Shown in pieces: positions 7,168-19,100 of a DNA stretch of 29,652 nt. Below the pieces are notes generated by a model, which was given only the letters and a program-made list of their open reading frames with translations, did no database searches and was not told where the DNA came from. Each line of letters begins with the position of its first letter. Within the stretch, counting starts at the first letter, position 1. Where the stretch lies: contig NW_005434385.1 of NCBI RefSeq assembly GCF_000315625.1, forward strand, positions 1 to 29,652, in the 5' to 3' direction. The DNA is from Guillardia theta CCMP2712. Lineage: Eukaryota > Cryptophyceae > Pyrenomonadales > Geminigeraceae. Both the position numbers and the translations under genes were made by a program.

Positions 7168-9003
7168 ATGGCCAAAGACAGCAAAGATCAAAAAGCTCAA
7201 GAATCGGGAAAAGTATCTGATGAAAATGCGAAGGCAGAAAAGCCCGCTGTCCTTATAGACCCTGTTACAGCAGCAATGCTGGGTATTCATCTACTCTTGA
7301 TTTGATTGATCGATCTGACCATCACATGTTTTAGAGTTAAAGAATTCCATGCAGACGATTGACAAAGCTGTCACCTCTAAGGAGAACAGATTTATGTCTC
7401 GAGTGATACGCCAGGTCACCAAGCTACGCCGACTTCTCAGCAAGAAAGTCCTGCTAAAGGCTCTAGAAACTTATGTTTCTCCTGACTCGCCTGTAATCGA
7501 AGGCGTGGTTGCTTTTGTAGAGGGTGTGACAGAAGACGACGTAATGCAAGTTGAAGCTCCTGCTACTGCCTCCCAAGAAATTGAGAAGAATGCCGTCATC
7601 GATAAGAAGGCTGAAGAAGAAAAGAATGCGGAGATCGAGAAGAAAGAGCGAGAGGAAGCTGCTTTCTACAAGAAGATGTTGAGTATCCCAGAAGCAGAGT
7701 CCTTTGTTCAACTCCTCGTGACTATCTATCTGCTCGACAAGAAATATCTTGACAATGCAATCTCCTGTGCATCTTCTTTGATACAACGTGCTCAGTCTTT
7801 CAACAGGAGGTATTTCGTGGAAATTTTCCTTGTCGAAACAATTTTTAATGTGCCCTGCAGGACTATGGATCAAATTTTGTCGAGAGGATACTTTTACTGG
7901 GCAAGGTGCATGGAACTCACAGGAAAATCATCGCAAATCAGAAACGAGTTGCTAGCCGCGTAATGCTCGTTCATCTTTTGCCACAATTCGACTTACTTCA
8001 TACTTCAGGTATAGGACGACGGCTTTGAAGCATGACCAAATTGGACAAGCCACTCTCTTAAACCTTCTCCTACGCAACTATCTGGAGTTCAATCTCTACG
8101 AACAGGCAGATACGCTGATGAGGAAAACTTCGTTTCCGGAGGGAGATGCCTCAAACAACCAGCTTGCAAGATACCTGTACTATACAGGAAGAATCAAGGC
8201 TGTCCAACTTGAATACACCGATGCGTAAAATTCATCGAATGTCGGCGATCGATTCATTCACTGTCTGTTGTAGGTTCTTGAATCTTCAACAAGCCGCAAG
8301 GAAAGCTCCTCAGCAAAGTGCTCTTGGATTCCGAAAAACGGTTTTTTAATATATTTCTGTGCATCGGAATACTTACATAACTATGCAACAGGTTTACAAG
8401 TTTTCAGTAATTGTTCAACTTCTTCTTGGCGAGATTCCAGATCGCTCGACGTTTTCACAGAAAGGAATGATTGCAGCGCTGAAGCCATATCTTCAGATAT
8501 GTCAGGCTGTACGGGTTGGAGATTTGGGGGCATTTCACCGGGCAATGCAAGAGCATGGGGATACTTTCAAGTCTGACAAAACCTACTCGCTCATCGTTCG
8601 TCTCCGCCACAACGTGATCAAGACTGGCCTGAAGAAGATCAATACGGCATATTCGAACATCAGCCTTGAAGATGTCTGCGCCAAGTTGTGTCTCGAGTCC
8701 GTTGAAGACACTAGGTTCATCGTGGCCAAGTGCATCCAGGACGGCGTAATAGACGCAACCATCGACCACGAGACCAACACAATGATGTCCAAGGCTAACT
8801 TGGACATTTACACCACAAGCGAACCTCAGATGCAGCTGCACAAACGAGTGGCGTTCTGCTTGGACATGCACAATCAAGCGGTCAAGGCAATGAGGTATGC
8901 AGAGAATACCAAGACAGAGTGGGAGTCAGCTGAGGAAAGACGCGAGCGCATGAAACAGGAAGAGGAGAGGATGAATAGCATGGATTCGGACGATGATTTC
9001 TGA
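7168..9003 (+). CDS. RPN3: 26S proteasome regulatory subunit Rpn3 (PSMD3)
   Basis: A non-ATPase lid subunit of the 19S regulatory particle, acting as a scaffold in the nucleus and cytoplasm. Exons: 7168-7282, 7335-7959, 8009-8224, 8274-8340, 8392-9003, giving 544 aa, close to the human protein (534 aa). All four introns are GT-AG and 49-52 bp, and phases agree at every junction. Family landmarks visible: IDPVT near residue 30, then [10 protein letters not shown]; an acidic/lysine KEKE-like stretch near 125-155; [14 protein letters not shown] and [17 protein letters not shown] in the middle; [20 protein letters not shown] and the PCI region in the last exon; [14 protein letters not shown] and ESAEERRER near the end; acidic C-terminus DSDDDF. 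The start is the first in-frame ATG, giving a Lys/Glu-rich N-terminus like the family's. AATAAA follows 70 bp after the stop. Identification is firm. Confidence 0.95.
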
Positions 9004-9072
9004 GGAGTTGACTGCTACCACTGACGTTCAGGAAGTTAGCAAAGAAGAAGCTCGTGTGAAGGAGAAAGACTC

Positions 9073-9078
9073 AATAAA
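9073..9078 (+). terminator. AATAAA polyadenylation-type signal after Rpn3
   Basis: AATAAA 70 bp downstream of the Rpn3 stop codon, a plausible distance for a 3' end signal in this compact genome. Confidence 0.45.
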
Positions 9079-9466
9079 CTTGATAGCTTCAAAGTTTGCT
9101 TGATCATTTTATAATTCGTCAAAAGGCATTCTGGCCTCGTAACGCACTTGCCATGGAAATGAAGAGATCGAGCTGCCAGTCTCTTAGATTCGTACTTGGC
9201 ACGTATGCAAGTTTACCTTGCTGCGGATGTGGTTTGATGGAGACGCTTCTTCTTGCAAGGAAACTGCAACAAGGCGTTGTTTGAGATCCTCCAACTTGCT
9301 GCAATCTTGATCTGAGCAGCACAGAGCAAGCATGCCCCTTGTCCTGGCCAGATCGAGTCACGTCAAGAGCACCACCAATGCGCTACACTCACTCCAGCAG
9401 ACTCACAAAAGCTTCAAGCCTGGAAATGAGCGCTGTCTCCTCCCCTGCTGCTTCCATAAGTCAGCA

Positions 9467-12119
9467 TCAGCTGTGAACGGAATGTAAACCTCCGATCATG
9501 TTCATCGCCTCCAGCAGAATTCCAGGATTCGACTTGGCAGCTTCCGCTGCCACTTGTACAGATCCTCTCAACTTAGACTGGAGTAGACTCAGCATGGCCT
9601 CAGCTATCGTTCTTCGCTCCTCCTCCCCTTCCTCATTTGCTTCACTGCCTGCGCCATCGAATCTCTGAACCATAAGATGGAGAGCCGTCCGAAGACGATG
9701 AGGGTCTGTCTCTTCCTTGAGCATTCTCATCAAAAATGGACTGAGTAGCCTACGCAGAAAACGTCGAATCTTCATTCTGCTCATCCGCTTGGTCACAATC
9801 TCGACCCGCTGCCAGTCTCCCTCGGAACCCGACTCCTTGTCTTCGATATTCATCGCTACCGTGAGAAGAAAGCTCAACACGCTCTCTACTGGTTGAATGC
9901 TGCTGTCTGACAAAGCACACAACACATCGACTGCATACGCCATGACAGGAGGTGAAACTTCGGGGAGAACAAGGACATCGGAAAGTGCTGCCAGCATCTT
10001 ATCTGTGAGGGGTGCGAGGTAGTAGAGGAGTTCCAACGCAGCTGTCTGACAAGAGGCAGGAAGGCTTACAAAAGGCCCAGCCTGCATTTCACTGGCCCTC
10101 ATCTGAGCACGAAAGAAGGGAACGAGCAGTTGCTGAAGAGTGGCTCCTCCTCCGCACATTGTCTGGGCCGAAACGGAATGCTTCCCCTCGCCTGATACTC
10201 TCCTTGCCAACTTGCCGAGCAGGAGCAGGCAGTCCAGCGAGAGCTGGGGGTCGCGATCCTGAAGGGTCCAAAGCAGCTTTGGCAGCGCAGCGATCCAGCG
10301 GCTGGCATGAGGAGGAAAGGAGGTGGGCCATGTCTCCAGCTGCTGTGCAATGAAAGAGAGTCCAGCTCGCTTGAATGAGGAACGACTCTGCGACGCCTCC
10401 CAGCAAGAGGTGAAGCAGTCAAGAAGATCCTGCTCTACCGCTCGCTCTCTCCCTTCCATGCCGAGATACAAAACCTCATGTGAAGCATTTCGAACCAGCA
10501 GAAGCGAAACGGATGGGAGAAGCTCAGCTGCTGTCTCTGCTATTGCCTTGACAGTGGAGGGTGAAGGCAACGGATCTGCTCCTCCTCGCTTGCCACTGGC
10601 AGCTCGCGTTGATTTTGTCAGCACGATCCTCAGCTGCTCGAATTCATGTAGAGAGAAATTCAGCAAGTCCTGACGCATGTGGAAGTTACCACGTGAGATG
10701 AGGTCACAAGACAAGCAAGTCGTTGCGACAGACAGGATGGCACGGTTGAGAAACTTCAGCTCAGTTTGTGAGGCTGCTAGCAAATCCTCAGCTGCAAGAG
10801 GAAACTTGACAAGGAGCGAACCGACCGCTGAACCCACTTGACACTTGACAAGCTGCCATGGAGCCATCTTGGTCGGCACTTGTAGACGAATCTCTTGCAA
10901 GCAGCTGGCAGCTAACTGGAAAGTCCGAACCACCTGGATAGCTGAGCTGACAAGGCAGCGCGAGACGCGCGAGTCCGCAGCAGAAGAAGGGGACTGCAGA
11001 CTCTCCTTCCAGATCTGCTCCAAGAGAGGGAGAGAAGAGGAAAAGAAGCCCAGCAGCATGTAAGCACCCTCATGTTCCCTTGGCTTCTCATGCCTATGCC
11101 ATGAACACTCTCCCAGTCTCACAATGTTATACTCTTCTTCTCTCCATTCCAGCTCCCCTCCTGTCTCGTCCTGGTTCTTCTTTGGTTCTGAAGAAACTCG
11201 ACCTGCATCACCTCCTCCCTCCTTCGAGCTCCTTGGATCGGCTTGTTCTTTGCTAACGAGCTCAAAGAAAGAGCTCGCAGGCGGCCGACCCTCGAAGTTG
11301 GTCAAGGCAACAGCACACAAGAAGGCGTGCATGCGCTCAAGGATGAAGAGTCGATCTCTTGGTGAGATCGTCCGTAACCTCGGTGCTGACGACAGCAATC
11401 TCAGAGCGTCCTTTCTAGAGGAGGAGGAGGCGACGCTGATACCTCCTGCCACTTCCACTCCGCTCAGCATGTGGATGAAAATGGGGAGCAGCTGGGCAGA
11501 CAGCTGGCAAACTACCTTGGGATACTTGGGAACGAGGTCGTGAAGGAGCTCTAGAGCTGAGCTTCGGATCGACTCACTAATGTGTGAGAGTCCTCCACAC
11601 ACGTGAATTAGGTAGGCGTTGAGGTAGGGAGCTAGCACGCCTTCCTGCGCCTGACAGAGGACCAGGTTCATGAGCGAGCGAAGCTCTCCTCGCACCGCCG
11701 CATCTGCATCCGAGACCATCGATGAGATTCTGTCCAGCACAACTCCAACGTGCGAGGAAAGCAGCGAAGGATGGAGAGAGAAAAAATCCTTCACTCCCGC
11801 CACACATTCCTTCCTGACATTGGCACTGTAGTGCGAGGCGTGAGAAAGAACGTCGGCTAGCGTTAAGCCCCTGCTGTTGACTTCCTTGCCGCTCCTGTCC
11901 ACCGCAACTGACTGTCGAACAAGATTCAGCTTCTTTGATTGAATCGTTGTGCTCGTCTCATTCTCTTTCACAAGCTTTCGCCCTAACTTAACCTAAAATC
12001 CGTAAGTTCGTATTGTTCTCAAGGAGACGACGTACTTTCTTCTTCTTGAAGTCTGCAGGCTGCTTGTTCTTTGCTTTACCCTTACCCTTCTTCTTCTTGA
12101 TCCCCTGCAGGTCCGGCAT
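9467..12119 (-). CDS. TEX10/IPI1-like ribosome maturation factor
   Basis: Two exons on the minus strand: 12119-12036 (28 codons) and 11992-9467. They are separated by a 43-bp GT-AG intron (12035-11993) in phase 0; total 869 aa. The first exon encodes a lysine-rich start (MPDLQGIKKKKGKGKAKNKQ) and the second continues VKLGRK, matching the 'KVKLKVGKKK' type N-terminus of TEX10. Next come LTLADVLSHASHYSANVRKE and helical HEAT/ARM-like repeats, including LVPKYPKVVCQLSAQLLP, the region corresponding to the IPI1 domain. In yeast and animals this protein works in the Rix1/PELP1-TEX10-WDR18 complex in ITS2 processing and 60S subunit maturation in the nucleolus. The C-terminal two thirds are alpha-helical and poorly conserved. 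It is transcribed away from PGAP3, with the start codon only about 80 bp from a minisatellite. Confidence 0.8.
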
Positions 12120-12200
12120 GGCACCCAAGTTCCCCTACAAGATCACTACGCCACCGTGAAGCCACTGCACAAAGAAACTTTCTGCCGAAAACAAGTATCA

Positions 12201-13910
12201 GAGCAGCATGGGAGTAGAGCATGGGACTAGAGCATGGGAGTAGAGCATGGGTGTAGAGCATGGGTGTAGAGCATGGGAGTAGAGCATGGGAGTAGAGCAT
12301 GGGACTAGAGCATGGGACTAGAGCATGGGACTAGAGCATGGGACTAGAGCATGGGACTAGAGCATGGGACTAGAGCATGGGAGTAGAGCATGGGTGTAGA
12401 GCATGGGAGTAGAGCATGGGACTAGATCTGTAACTTTGTGGCACTCAAGTAGAGCATGGGAGTAGAGCATGGGAGTAGAGCATGGGAGTAGAGCATGGGA
12501 GTAGAGCATGGGAGTAGAGCATGGGAGTAGAGCATGGGAGTAGAGCATGGGAGTAGAGCATGGGAGTAGAGCATGGGAGTAGAGCATGGGAGTAGAGCAT
12601 GGGAGTAGAGCATGGGAGTAGAGCATGGGAGTAGAGCATGGGAGTAGAGCATGGGAGTAGAGCATGGGAGTAGAGCATGGGAGTAGAGCATGGGAGTAGA
12701 GCATGGGAGTAGAGCATGGGAGTAGAGCATGGGAGTAGAGCATGGGAGTAGAGCATGGGAGTAGAGCATGGGACTAGAGCATGGGAGTAGAGCATGGGAC
12801 TAGAGCATGGGAGTAGAGCATGGGACTAGAGCATGGGAGTAGAGCATGGGAGTAGAGCATGGGAGTAGAGCATGGGACTAGAGCATGGGAGTAGAGCATG
12901 GGAGTAGAGCATGGGAGTAGAGCATGGGAGTAGAGCATGGGACTAGAGCATGGGACTAGAGCATGGGAGTAGAGCATGGGACTAGAGCATGGGAGTAGAG
13001 CATGGGAGTAGAGCATGGGACTAGAGCATGGGGACTAGAGCATGGGAGTAGAGCATGGGACTAGAGCATGGGAGTAGAGCATGGGACTAGAGCATGGGAC
13101 TAGAGCATGGGACTAGAGCATGGGAGTAGAGCATGGGAGTAGAGCATGGGACTAGAGCATGGGACTAGAGCATGGGACTAGAGCATGGGACTAGAGCATG
13201 GGACTAGAGCAAGGGACTAGAGCATGGGACTAGAGCATGGGAGTAGAGCATGGGTGTAGAGCATGGGACTAGAGCATGGGAGTAGAGCATGGGAGTAGAG
13301 CATGGGACTAGAGCATGGGAGTAGAGCATGGGACTAGAGCATGGGACTAGAGCATGGGACTAGAGCATGGGACTAGAGCATGGGAGTAGAGCATGGGAGT
13401 AGAGCATGGGAGTAGAGCATGGGAGTAGAGCATGGGAGTAGAGCAAGGGACTAGAGCATGGGACTAGAGCATGGGACTAGAGCATGGGACTAGAGCATGG
13501 GACTAGAGCATGGGACTAGAGCATGGGAGTAGAGCATGGGACTAGAGCATGGGACTAGAGCATGGGACTAGAGCATGGGAGTAGAGCATGGGAGTAGAGC
13601 ATGGGAGTAGAGCAAGGGACTAGAGCATGGGAGTAGAGCATGGGACTAGAGCATGGGAGTAGAGCATGGGACTAGAGCATGGGACTAGAGCATGGGACTA
13701 GAGCATGGGACTAGAGCATGGGACTAGAGCATGGGAGTAGAGCATGGGAGCAGAGCATGGGACTAGAGCATGGGACTAGAGCATGGGACTAGAGCAAGGG
13801 TGTAGAGCATGGGACTAGAGCATGGGTGTAGAGCATGGGAGTAGAGCATGGGAGTAGAGCATGGGGGTAGAGCATGGGAGTAGAGCATGGGACTAGAGCA
13901 TGGGGGTAGA
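12201..13910. repeat. 13-bp minisatellite, about 130 units
   Basis: A tandem array of TAGAGCATGGGNN. The last two bases are mostly AG or AC and sometimes TG, with rare changes such as AGCAAGGG and one 14-bp unit near 13030. A block of about 25 identical AG units (about 12450-12769) is followed by an irregular mix of AG and AC units. A 23-bp non-repeat insert sits at about 12425-12447. The array fills most of the interval between the divergent TEX10-like and PGAP3 genes. On the minus strand all three frames are open and read the same 13-residue cycle (MLYSHALLPCSTP), because 13 bp is not a multiple of 3. I treat that as a by-product, not a gene. Confidence 0.97.
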
Positions 13911-14176
13911 AGCACCAGGGGCAGGGAGGAGCACGTGAAGTCATTTGAAAGGCAACGCCGAGTCACATAGCTAAAATCGGGAACGGACGGACAGATGTGA
14001 GCGCAAGGAAAAGGAGTGAAGGAGAAAGAAGAGGGAAAGGGACGACAGACAAGGTCAAGGATGTCCTGAGAGAAGGGGAACACTCACATGACAAGCAGAC
14101 GATGATCAGAGGTAGTGACAAGCAGACGATGATCAGAGACAAGCAGCATCGAGGCATCGTCGTTCATGCTCGTAAA

Positions 14177-15317
14177 ATGATGAGCACCTCTTACAACATC
14201 CTGCTTTCACTCTGCCTACTATTCGATCTGCCCTTGGGGGTTGTAGGGCTGGAGAGATTCGCTGCAGCTTCTTTCTTTGATCCGAGGTCGCTCAACGAGA
14301 CTGGTCTGCCTCTCAATGGCCTTGCGTGGGCTCAACACTGTGTCTCGCGATGCAGTGTCGCGTGCATGCAAGCAGACATTCCTCTGAGTCTTCTGCTGAG
14401 GATTTTGGATTGGGACCAAGACGAAGATTGTGCGTACAGGTGCCTGCATGCCTGCTTGGCCGTAGCAATCGACAACGGGGGTCGGATGTGGAAGTACAAA
14501 GGCAAGTGGCCCCACACGAGATTTCTTGGGATGCAGGAACCAGCATCGGTGTTGTTCTCATTCTTTAATGCTGTCAGCCATGTCTTAGGATTCAAGTTGT
14601 TGTTTGAAATAAGGAGAAACATGGTACGGACTGCTGGCAGCACAGTAGTTGATAGAAACCTGGTGGAGCACGTTGAACGGCTGCTAGCAATGTCCCTTTT
14701 GTGGGTTTCTGCCTGGATGGGTTCGATGGTGTTTCATTCACGTGACAACTGGGCAACAGAGAGGTACTCATTTCTACGAGACTGGCTGAAATTTTGATGA
14801 AGATATCTCAGGTTAGATTACTACCTTGGAAATGTTGCGATGGTGTGGATGGTCTACTCAGCTGTGATGCGAGCAGCCATCATCCATGAAGCAATCTCGG
14901 GTGTTACTACCCAAAGAGTTTTACAGCTGTCATTGTTTGGAGGAGTTATGGCACACATTATTTCAGGTTGGCACAAGATGAACTACTCCCAGAACATGCA
15001 GGTAATGATCGTCCTAATGGTTGCCAACACATGTGCTTGGCTTTCAGTTTGTCTTAAAATGAAACACAACTTTGTCAGGCTGTTCTACATTTCAACAGGT
15101 TTGTGAATTTGTTGCATCGAGATCTCATCATTAATTTTCAGGTTTGACATATGCGGCTGGTGCCCTAGAAATCTTCGATTTCCCGCCTGTCGCTGGGTCT
15201 CTGGACGCACATGCGGTCTGGCATCTTGCAACGCCATACCTTTCTTGGATGTTCTACAGGTTTCTAGCGCAAGATGCCATTGGGCTTGTCGAACAGCAGG
15301 CGAAGCGCGCCTCATAA
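14177..15317 (+). CDS. PGAP3: GPI-anchor remodelling phospholipase, PGAP3/PER1 family
   Basis: Exons 14177-14763, 14812-15098 and 15142-15317, with GT-AG introns of 48 and 43 bp; 349 aa, near the human 320 aa. PGAP3/Per1 removes the sn-2 acyl chain of GPI anchors during remodelling in the Golgi (animals) or ER (yeast) and belongs to the CREST membrane hydrolase superfamily. Visible: an N-terminal hydrophobic signal sequence (TSYNILLSLCLLFDLPLGVV), Cys-rich luminal segment (HCVSRCSVACMQ, CAYRCLHAC), the family signature GKWPHTRFLGMQEPASVLFS, and the putative active-site segments SMVFHSRD (Ser, His, Asp) and DAHAVWHLATP (Asp, two His), joined by several hydrophobic membrane helices. The start is the first of two adjacent ATGs, which puts the signal sequence at the N-terminus; the frame is open further upstream but that part looks unrelated. 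It ends in a Lys/Arg-containing tail. Confidence 0.92.
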
Positions 15318-15420
15318 ATCACAAAAGACTACAAGTTAAAAAAGTTGCAAGCAGCATGCCACGACCAACGTGTTTCTTTGGTAGATCTCTTCTATTGAAT
15401 GCTCGAATGATCAGATCACA

Positions 15421-15426
15421 AATAAA
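15421..15426 (+). terminator. AATAAA polyadenylation-type signal after PGAP3
   Basis: AATAAA about 104 bp downstream of the PGAP3 stop codon. Spacing is plausible for a 3' end signal. Confidence 0.4.
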
Positions 15427-16051
15427 GACTTTTTACATAGTGTGAAACTGCGAAACAAAATAAGCGAACGAAACTCGGATAAAGTTGTGTGCACTACCTT
15501 CACGTTTTCCAACAGATGAAGAATGCAGAATTTCTTTTCACCAATAGTTGTGAAAGTCGAGTTGCAGAATTCCAAAGCGCTTTTACGTTGACCGTAGATC
15601 GATCGAAGGTTGTAGAGTTCCTAGAGTAACATATCACGAGAACTAAAAGCTTCAGAACTCGACGAGTGAAATCTAAGACTTCTAAATGGCGATCTCATGA
15701 AGAAAAGGAAACATACAAATATGTACCAAACTGAAGATTAATGCAAAATCGAATTTCAACAAACTCATCATTGTATCGAAATAAGTTGTCAGCGATCTGC
15801 TCATCCTCTACCGAAGTGAAAGCGACATGAAGCAAACACCACAAAAACGTCCCCTTTGCCCTTACTTTCTGATCCTCGCTTCAAAGCTCTCACAACCGCT
15901 CATGACATTGCCCTTGCCAAACAACTACTCGCTTCACTCGCGCAAGAATAGGCATCCAATATCGCCATTGCAGTGCCTCACCTGTCCCATCTCTTGCTAT
16001 GAAACTGTTTCCCTCCTCCCCCTTACTATACGGCTGAGCCCTCCTCCCTAC

Positions 16052-16126
16052 ATTGCCATGGTGCCTCCCCGCCTCCTCGCATTGCCATGGTGCCTCCCCG
16101 CCTCCTCGCATTGCCATGGTGCCTTG
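16052..16126. repeat. 29-bp tandem repeat, about 2.6 units
   Basis: The unit begins attgccatggtgcctccccg, at 16052, 16081 and (partial) 16110. It lies 65-140 bp upstream of the chosen start of the pentapeptide-repeat gene and contains an ATG in each unit. Confidence 0.85.
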
Positions 16127-16189
16127 GCTCCCCTCTCCTCTCTTACCTCCATCTGCTGCTCCTCCGCGAAGTGCGCAAGGCTTGCGAAC

Positions 16190-19100
16190 ATGGCTGATCT
16201 ATTTTGGGACCACTTTCCGTTACAAAGTCGTTACAAAAGCAATTGCCTGCGAGTGGGCCCGCCACTGAGGAGTATCGGAGAGTTTTATCGCACCATGGCC
16301 AGAGCTCGCAGCCTGCTGGAGGGAAGCGACGGAGGTGCGATGGCTCGGCTGCTGCTGGAGGAGGGGAAGAAGAATCTGAGAGATGCTGCTCTAGCCGGTC
16401 AAGACCTCAGACTCCTCAAGGCCTCCTTTGCTCTCCTCGATGCGGCTGACTTGAGCTCAGCTCGACTCGACGACGCCGATCTGTCGGAAGCCTCTGCTCG
16501 AGGGTGCCGGATGCTGAAGGCGCAGGCTAGTGGGGCGAGGCTAAGAGGCGGAGACTGGCAGGGGTCAGATTTTGAGGGAGCTCAACTGCAAGAAGCGGAT
16601 CTATCGGGCTGCAACTTCAAAGACTGCAATTTTACCAGCGCGCATATTGCAGGTGCAAGTTTGAGAAGCAGCAAGGTGGATGGCTCGAGATTTGAGGAGA
16701 TTGATCCTCGAGCACAGAGATGCGATTTGTCTTTCGTCTGCCTGTCAGGCTTGTCGCTCAAAGGAATTGACTTCTCCGGTTCCTGCATGGAAGGCGTGGA
16801 CCTCTCCGAATGCCTTGTGGAGCAGTGCGACCTGAGCAGGGTGAAGCTTGTCAAGGCAAACTTGCGGGGATGCAGATTCCTCGACGTGAAGCTGACCAGA
16901 GCAAATTTGTCGCATGCTCGAGCAGCTGGTTCGAGTTTCATCTCGTGCGATTTGAGCCATGCAGAGCTGGACGACGCGGATCTGAGGTACTGGAGGAAGC
17001 GGTAATGGTGAGAACTGACAAGACCACAACAACAGCAGCGCGACTCTTCGCTCCTCACTGTTCAGCGTCTCGGCTCAAAGAGCAACTCTTGTCCAGGTGG
17101 ATGCCTGCGAGAGCATCTTGGAATCATGCAACTTGTCAGAGAGTGACATGCAGGGTGAGCGTTGACGCCCATGCCACTTTCTGCAGATCTTATTCCCCCC
17201 ATGCTCAGGTTGCACGCTGGACAGAGCGCAAATGAGAAGGGCCAAGTTGAATGGGACGAGGATGGAGAAGAGTTCCTGCATAGCTGCTGACTTCGACGGC
17301 TCGGAGGGAGAAGGACTACGTGCGATGGTGATGTCAATTCGGATCTCAACTTTATTCTCTTGTCTCGGCGCCTCTTCACTTCTTTTCTGACTTCTGTCCA
17401 CCAGAACTCAAACTTCTCCTCTGCTCATGTGACCAACTGTTCCTGGCGATCTGCCAAGCTCATGGGCTGCGACTTTTCGCACGCTCACTTGTACTCCTCC
17501 GACTTTTCGCATTCGGATCTGCAGGAAGTGAGACTGATACCTACCTGCCACTCTTCCATCCCCCTCTTCTATCTCCCTCCTCTATCTCCCTCCTCTATCT
17601 CCCTCCTCTATCTCCGCCTTCTTACTCCCTCCTGCTCTGCTTTGTCATCAGAATGTGTCCTTGTCCTCTCCTCCGTCCCAAACTCTGAGTTGCCAGCTGA
17701 GTCACAACAGCAAATCCTTCCTCTCCTCCGTCCCAATCCGACTCTTATTTCCTTCACCTCTCCATTCCTCCTCTCTCTGTGCTATCGTGCTCCTCTCGTG
17801 CACTCCATCTCTCCTTTACAGTATCTTGCCCTTCATTTTCCATTCACTCCTCTTCCCTCCTCCCCCTAGTCTAGTCTTCTCTCCTCGCTCCCCTCTGGTC
17901 CGTATCTCCTCGCCTGATTCACTCCATTCCACTTGCATGTGCATATTCTGTTCACCTCACCTGACCATGCGCAAGGCTCTTATCTTGCAAGCCTTGTGGG
18001 TGTACGAGCAACAAGAGGGCGAGGAGGGACCATCGCATGGGTCGGCACGAGAAACGCCCAGACCAGCGGAGCTTTCTGGGGCAAACCTGCAAGGAGTGGA
18101 TCTAAGAATGACGAACTTGCGAGGGGTCAGCATGCACAGAGCGCGCATGGCGTATGCGAACTTGGAGGGCGCGAGGATGGAGGAGGCGGACTGCTCTCAT
18201 GCGGACTTGACAGGCGCTTGCTTGACTGACTTGCGAGGAAGCAATGTGAAGGGAGCAAAGCTGCGGGTGATCGAGGACGTGGGGATGAACTGTTGATGCT
18301 GAGAAGCTTCTAGGGATGCTTCCTGTCCTCTACTGCCCTCCAGCTTGGCGCGCTGGAAGAGACGCACCCGGACATGTCAATGGTCCGGATGCCGAACGTC
18401 AGCATGTCAAACAAAACTTTCGTGTCGAAAACCTTCGATCGAGCTGATCTCAACCAAGTTGACTTCTCCTTGTCGAGCTTTCTCCGGTAAGTTGCTCTCT
18501 TTCTCACAGCCTGTTCATCATCCTACATAGATGCTCCTTCGTCCGCGCGAAGCTTGGAGGAGCAAAACTTGACAACTGCGTGCTGGAGGACTGTCGCCTT
18601 GACGGAGCTGACATGACGGACGTGAGCATGGATGGCGCAACCTTATCGTCTTGCTCCCTGCTTGACGTCTCCCTTGACCGAGCTCGCGTCCGTCGGTCTG
18701 GACTCCAGCTGACTAGCTTGACACGGGCAGAATCGAAGGGTGCGATCTGGGAGGACGTGGAGCTGCGAGAATGCGACCTATCCTGTGCTCGGCTGGAGGG
18801 CTCGTGCGCTTTCCAGTTCTCCGTGTCCTATCTGACTGCAATCGCAGAAAGTTCGCGAGGTCGAGGCTTGAGGGCGTGAACATGCGGGAAAGTGACATGA
18901 GGGGCTGCCAATTCGATGCCTGCGATGTCAGCGGGGCCTCGTTTGCGCGATGCGACCTGCGAAGGTCTCGATGGACAAGGTGAAGCTGTGGAAAGAGCAG
19001 AGCAGAGGCGAGAGCAGAGAAGCGCAGTGCCGAACAGAGTAAGGGGGGGAAGAAGAGGGAAGAAGAGAAGAGAGCAGAGCAGAGTAAGGGGGGGGGGAGA

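Larger units (their letters stand above)
15318..16189. other. Interval between PGAP3 and the pentapeptide-repeat gene
   Basis: The first 500 bp are AT-richer with no feature beyond the AATAAA at 15421. After 15840 the plus strand becomes pyrimidine-rich and contains a 29-bp repeat. The reading frame of the next gene stays open upstream to 15827, but that part is low-complexity (Pro/Leu/Ser-rich) and unlike the downstream protein, so I treat it as 5' UTR or promoter. Confidence 0.5.

Noticed and set aside
12082-13016. Several minus-strand reading frames of 72-128 aa repeating MLYSHALLPCSTP
   Set aside because: They come from a 13-bp tandem repeat that is open in all three frames; there is no independent sign of coding, and frames end at array irregularities.
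12201-13910. CRISPR-like array
   Set aside because: Units are 13 bp and directly abutting with no spacers, in a eukaryotic nuclear context; it is a minisatellite.
15827-16189. N-terminal extension of the pentapeptide-repeat protein by 121 residues
   Set aside because: The extension is low-complexity, contains a 29-bp tandem repeat, and has none of the downstream protein's character; ATG 16190 is preferred.
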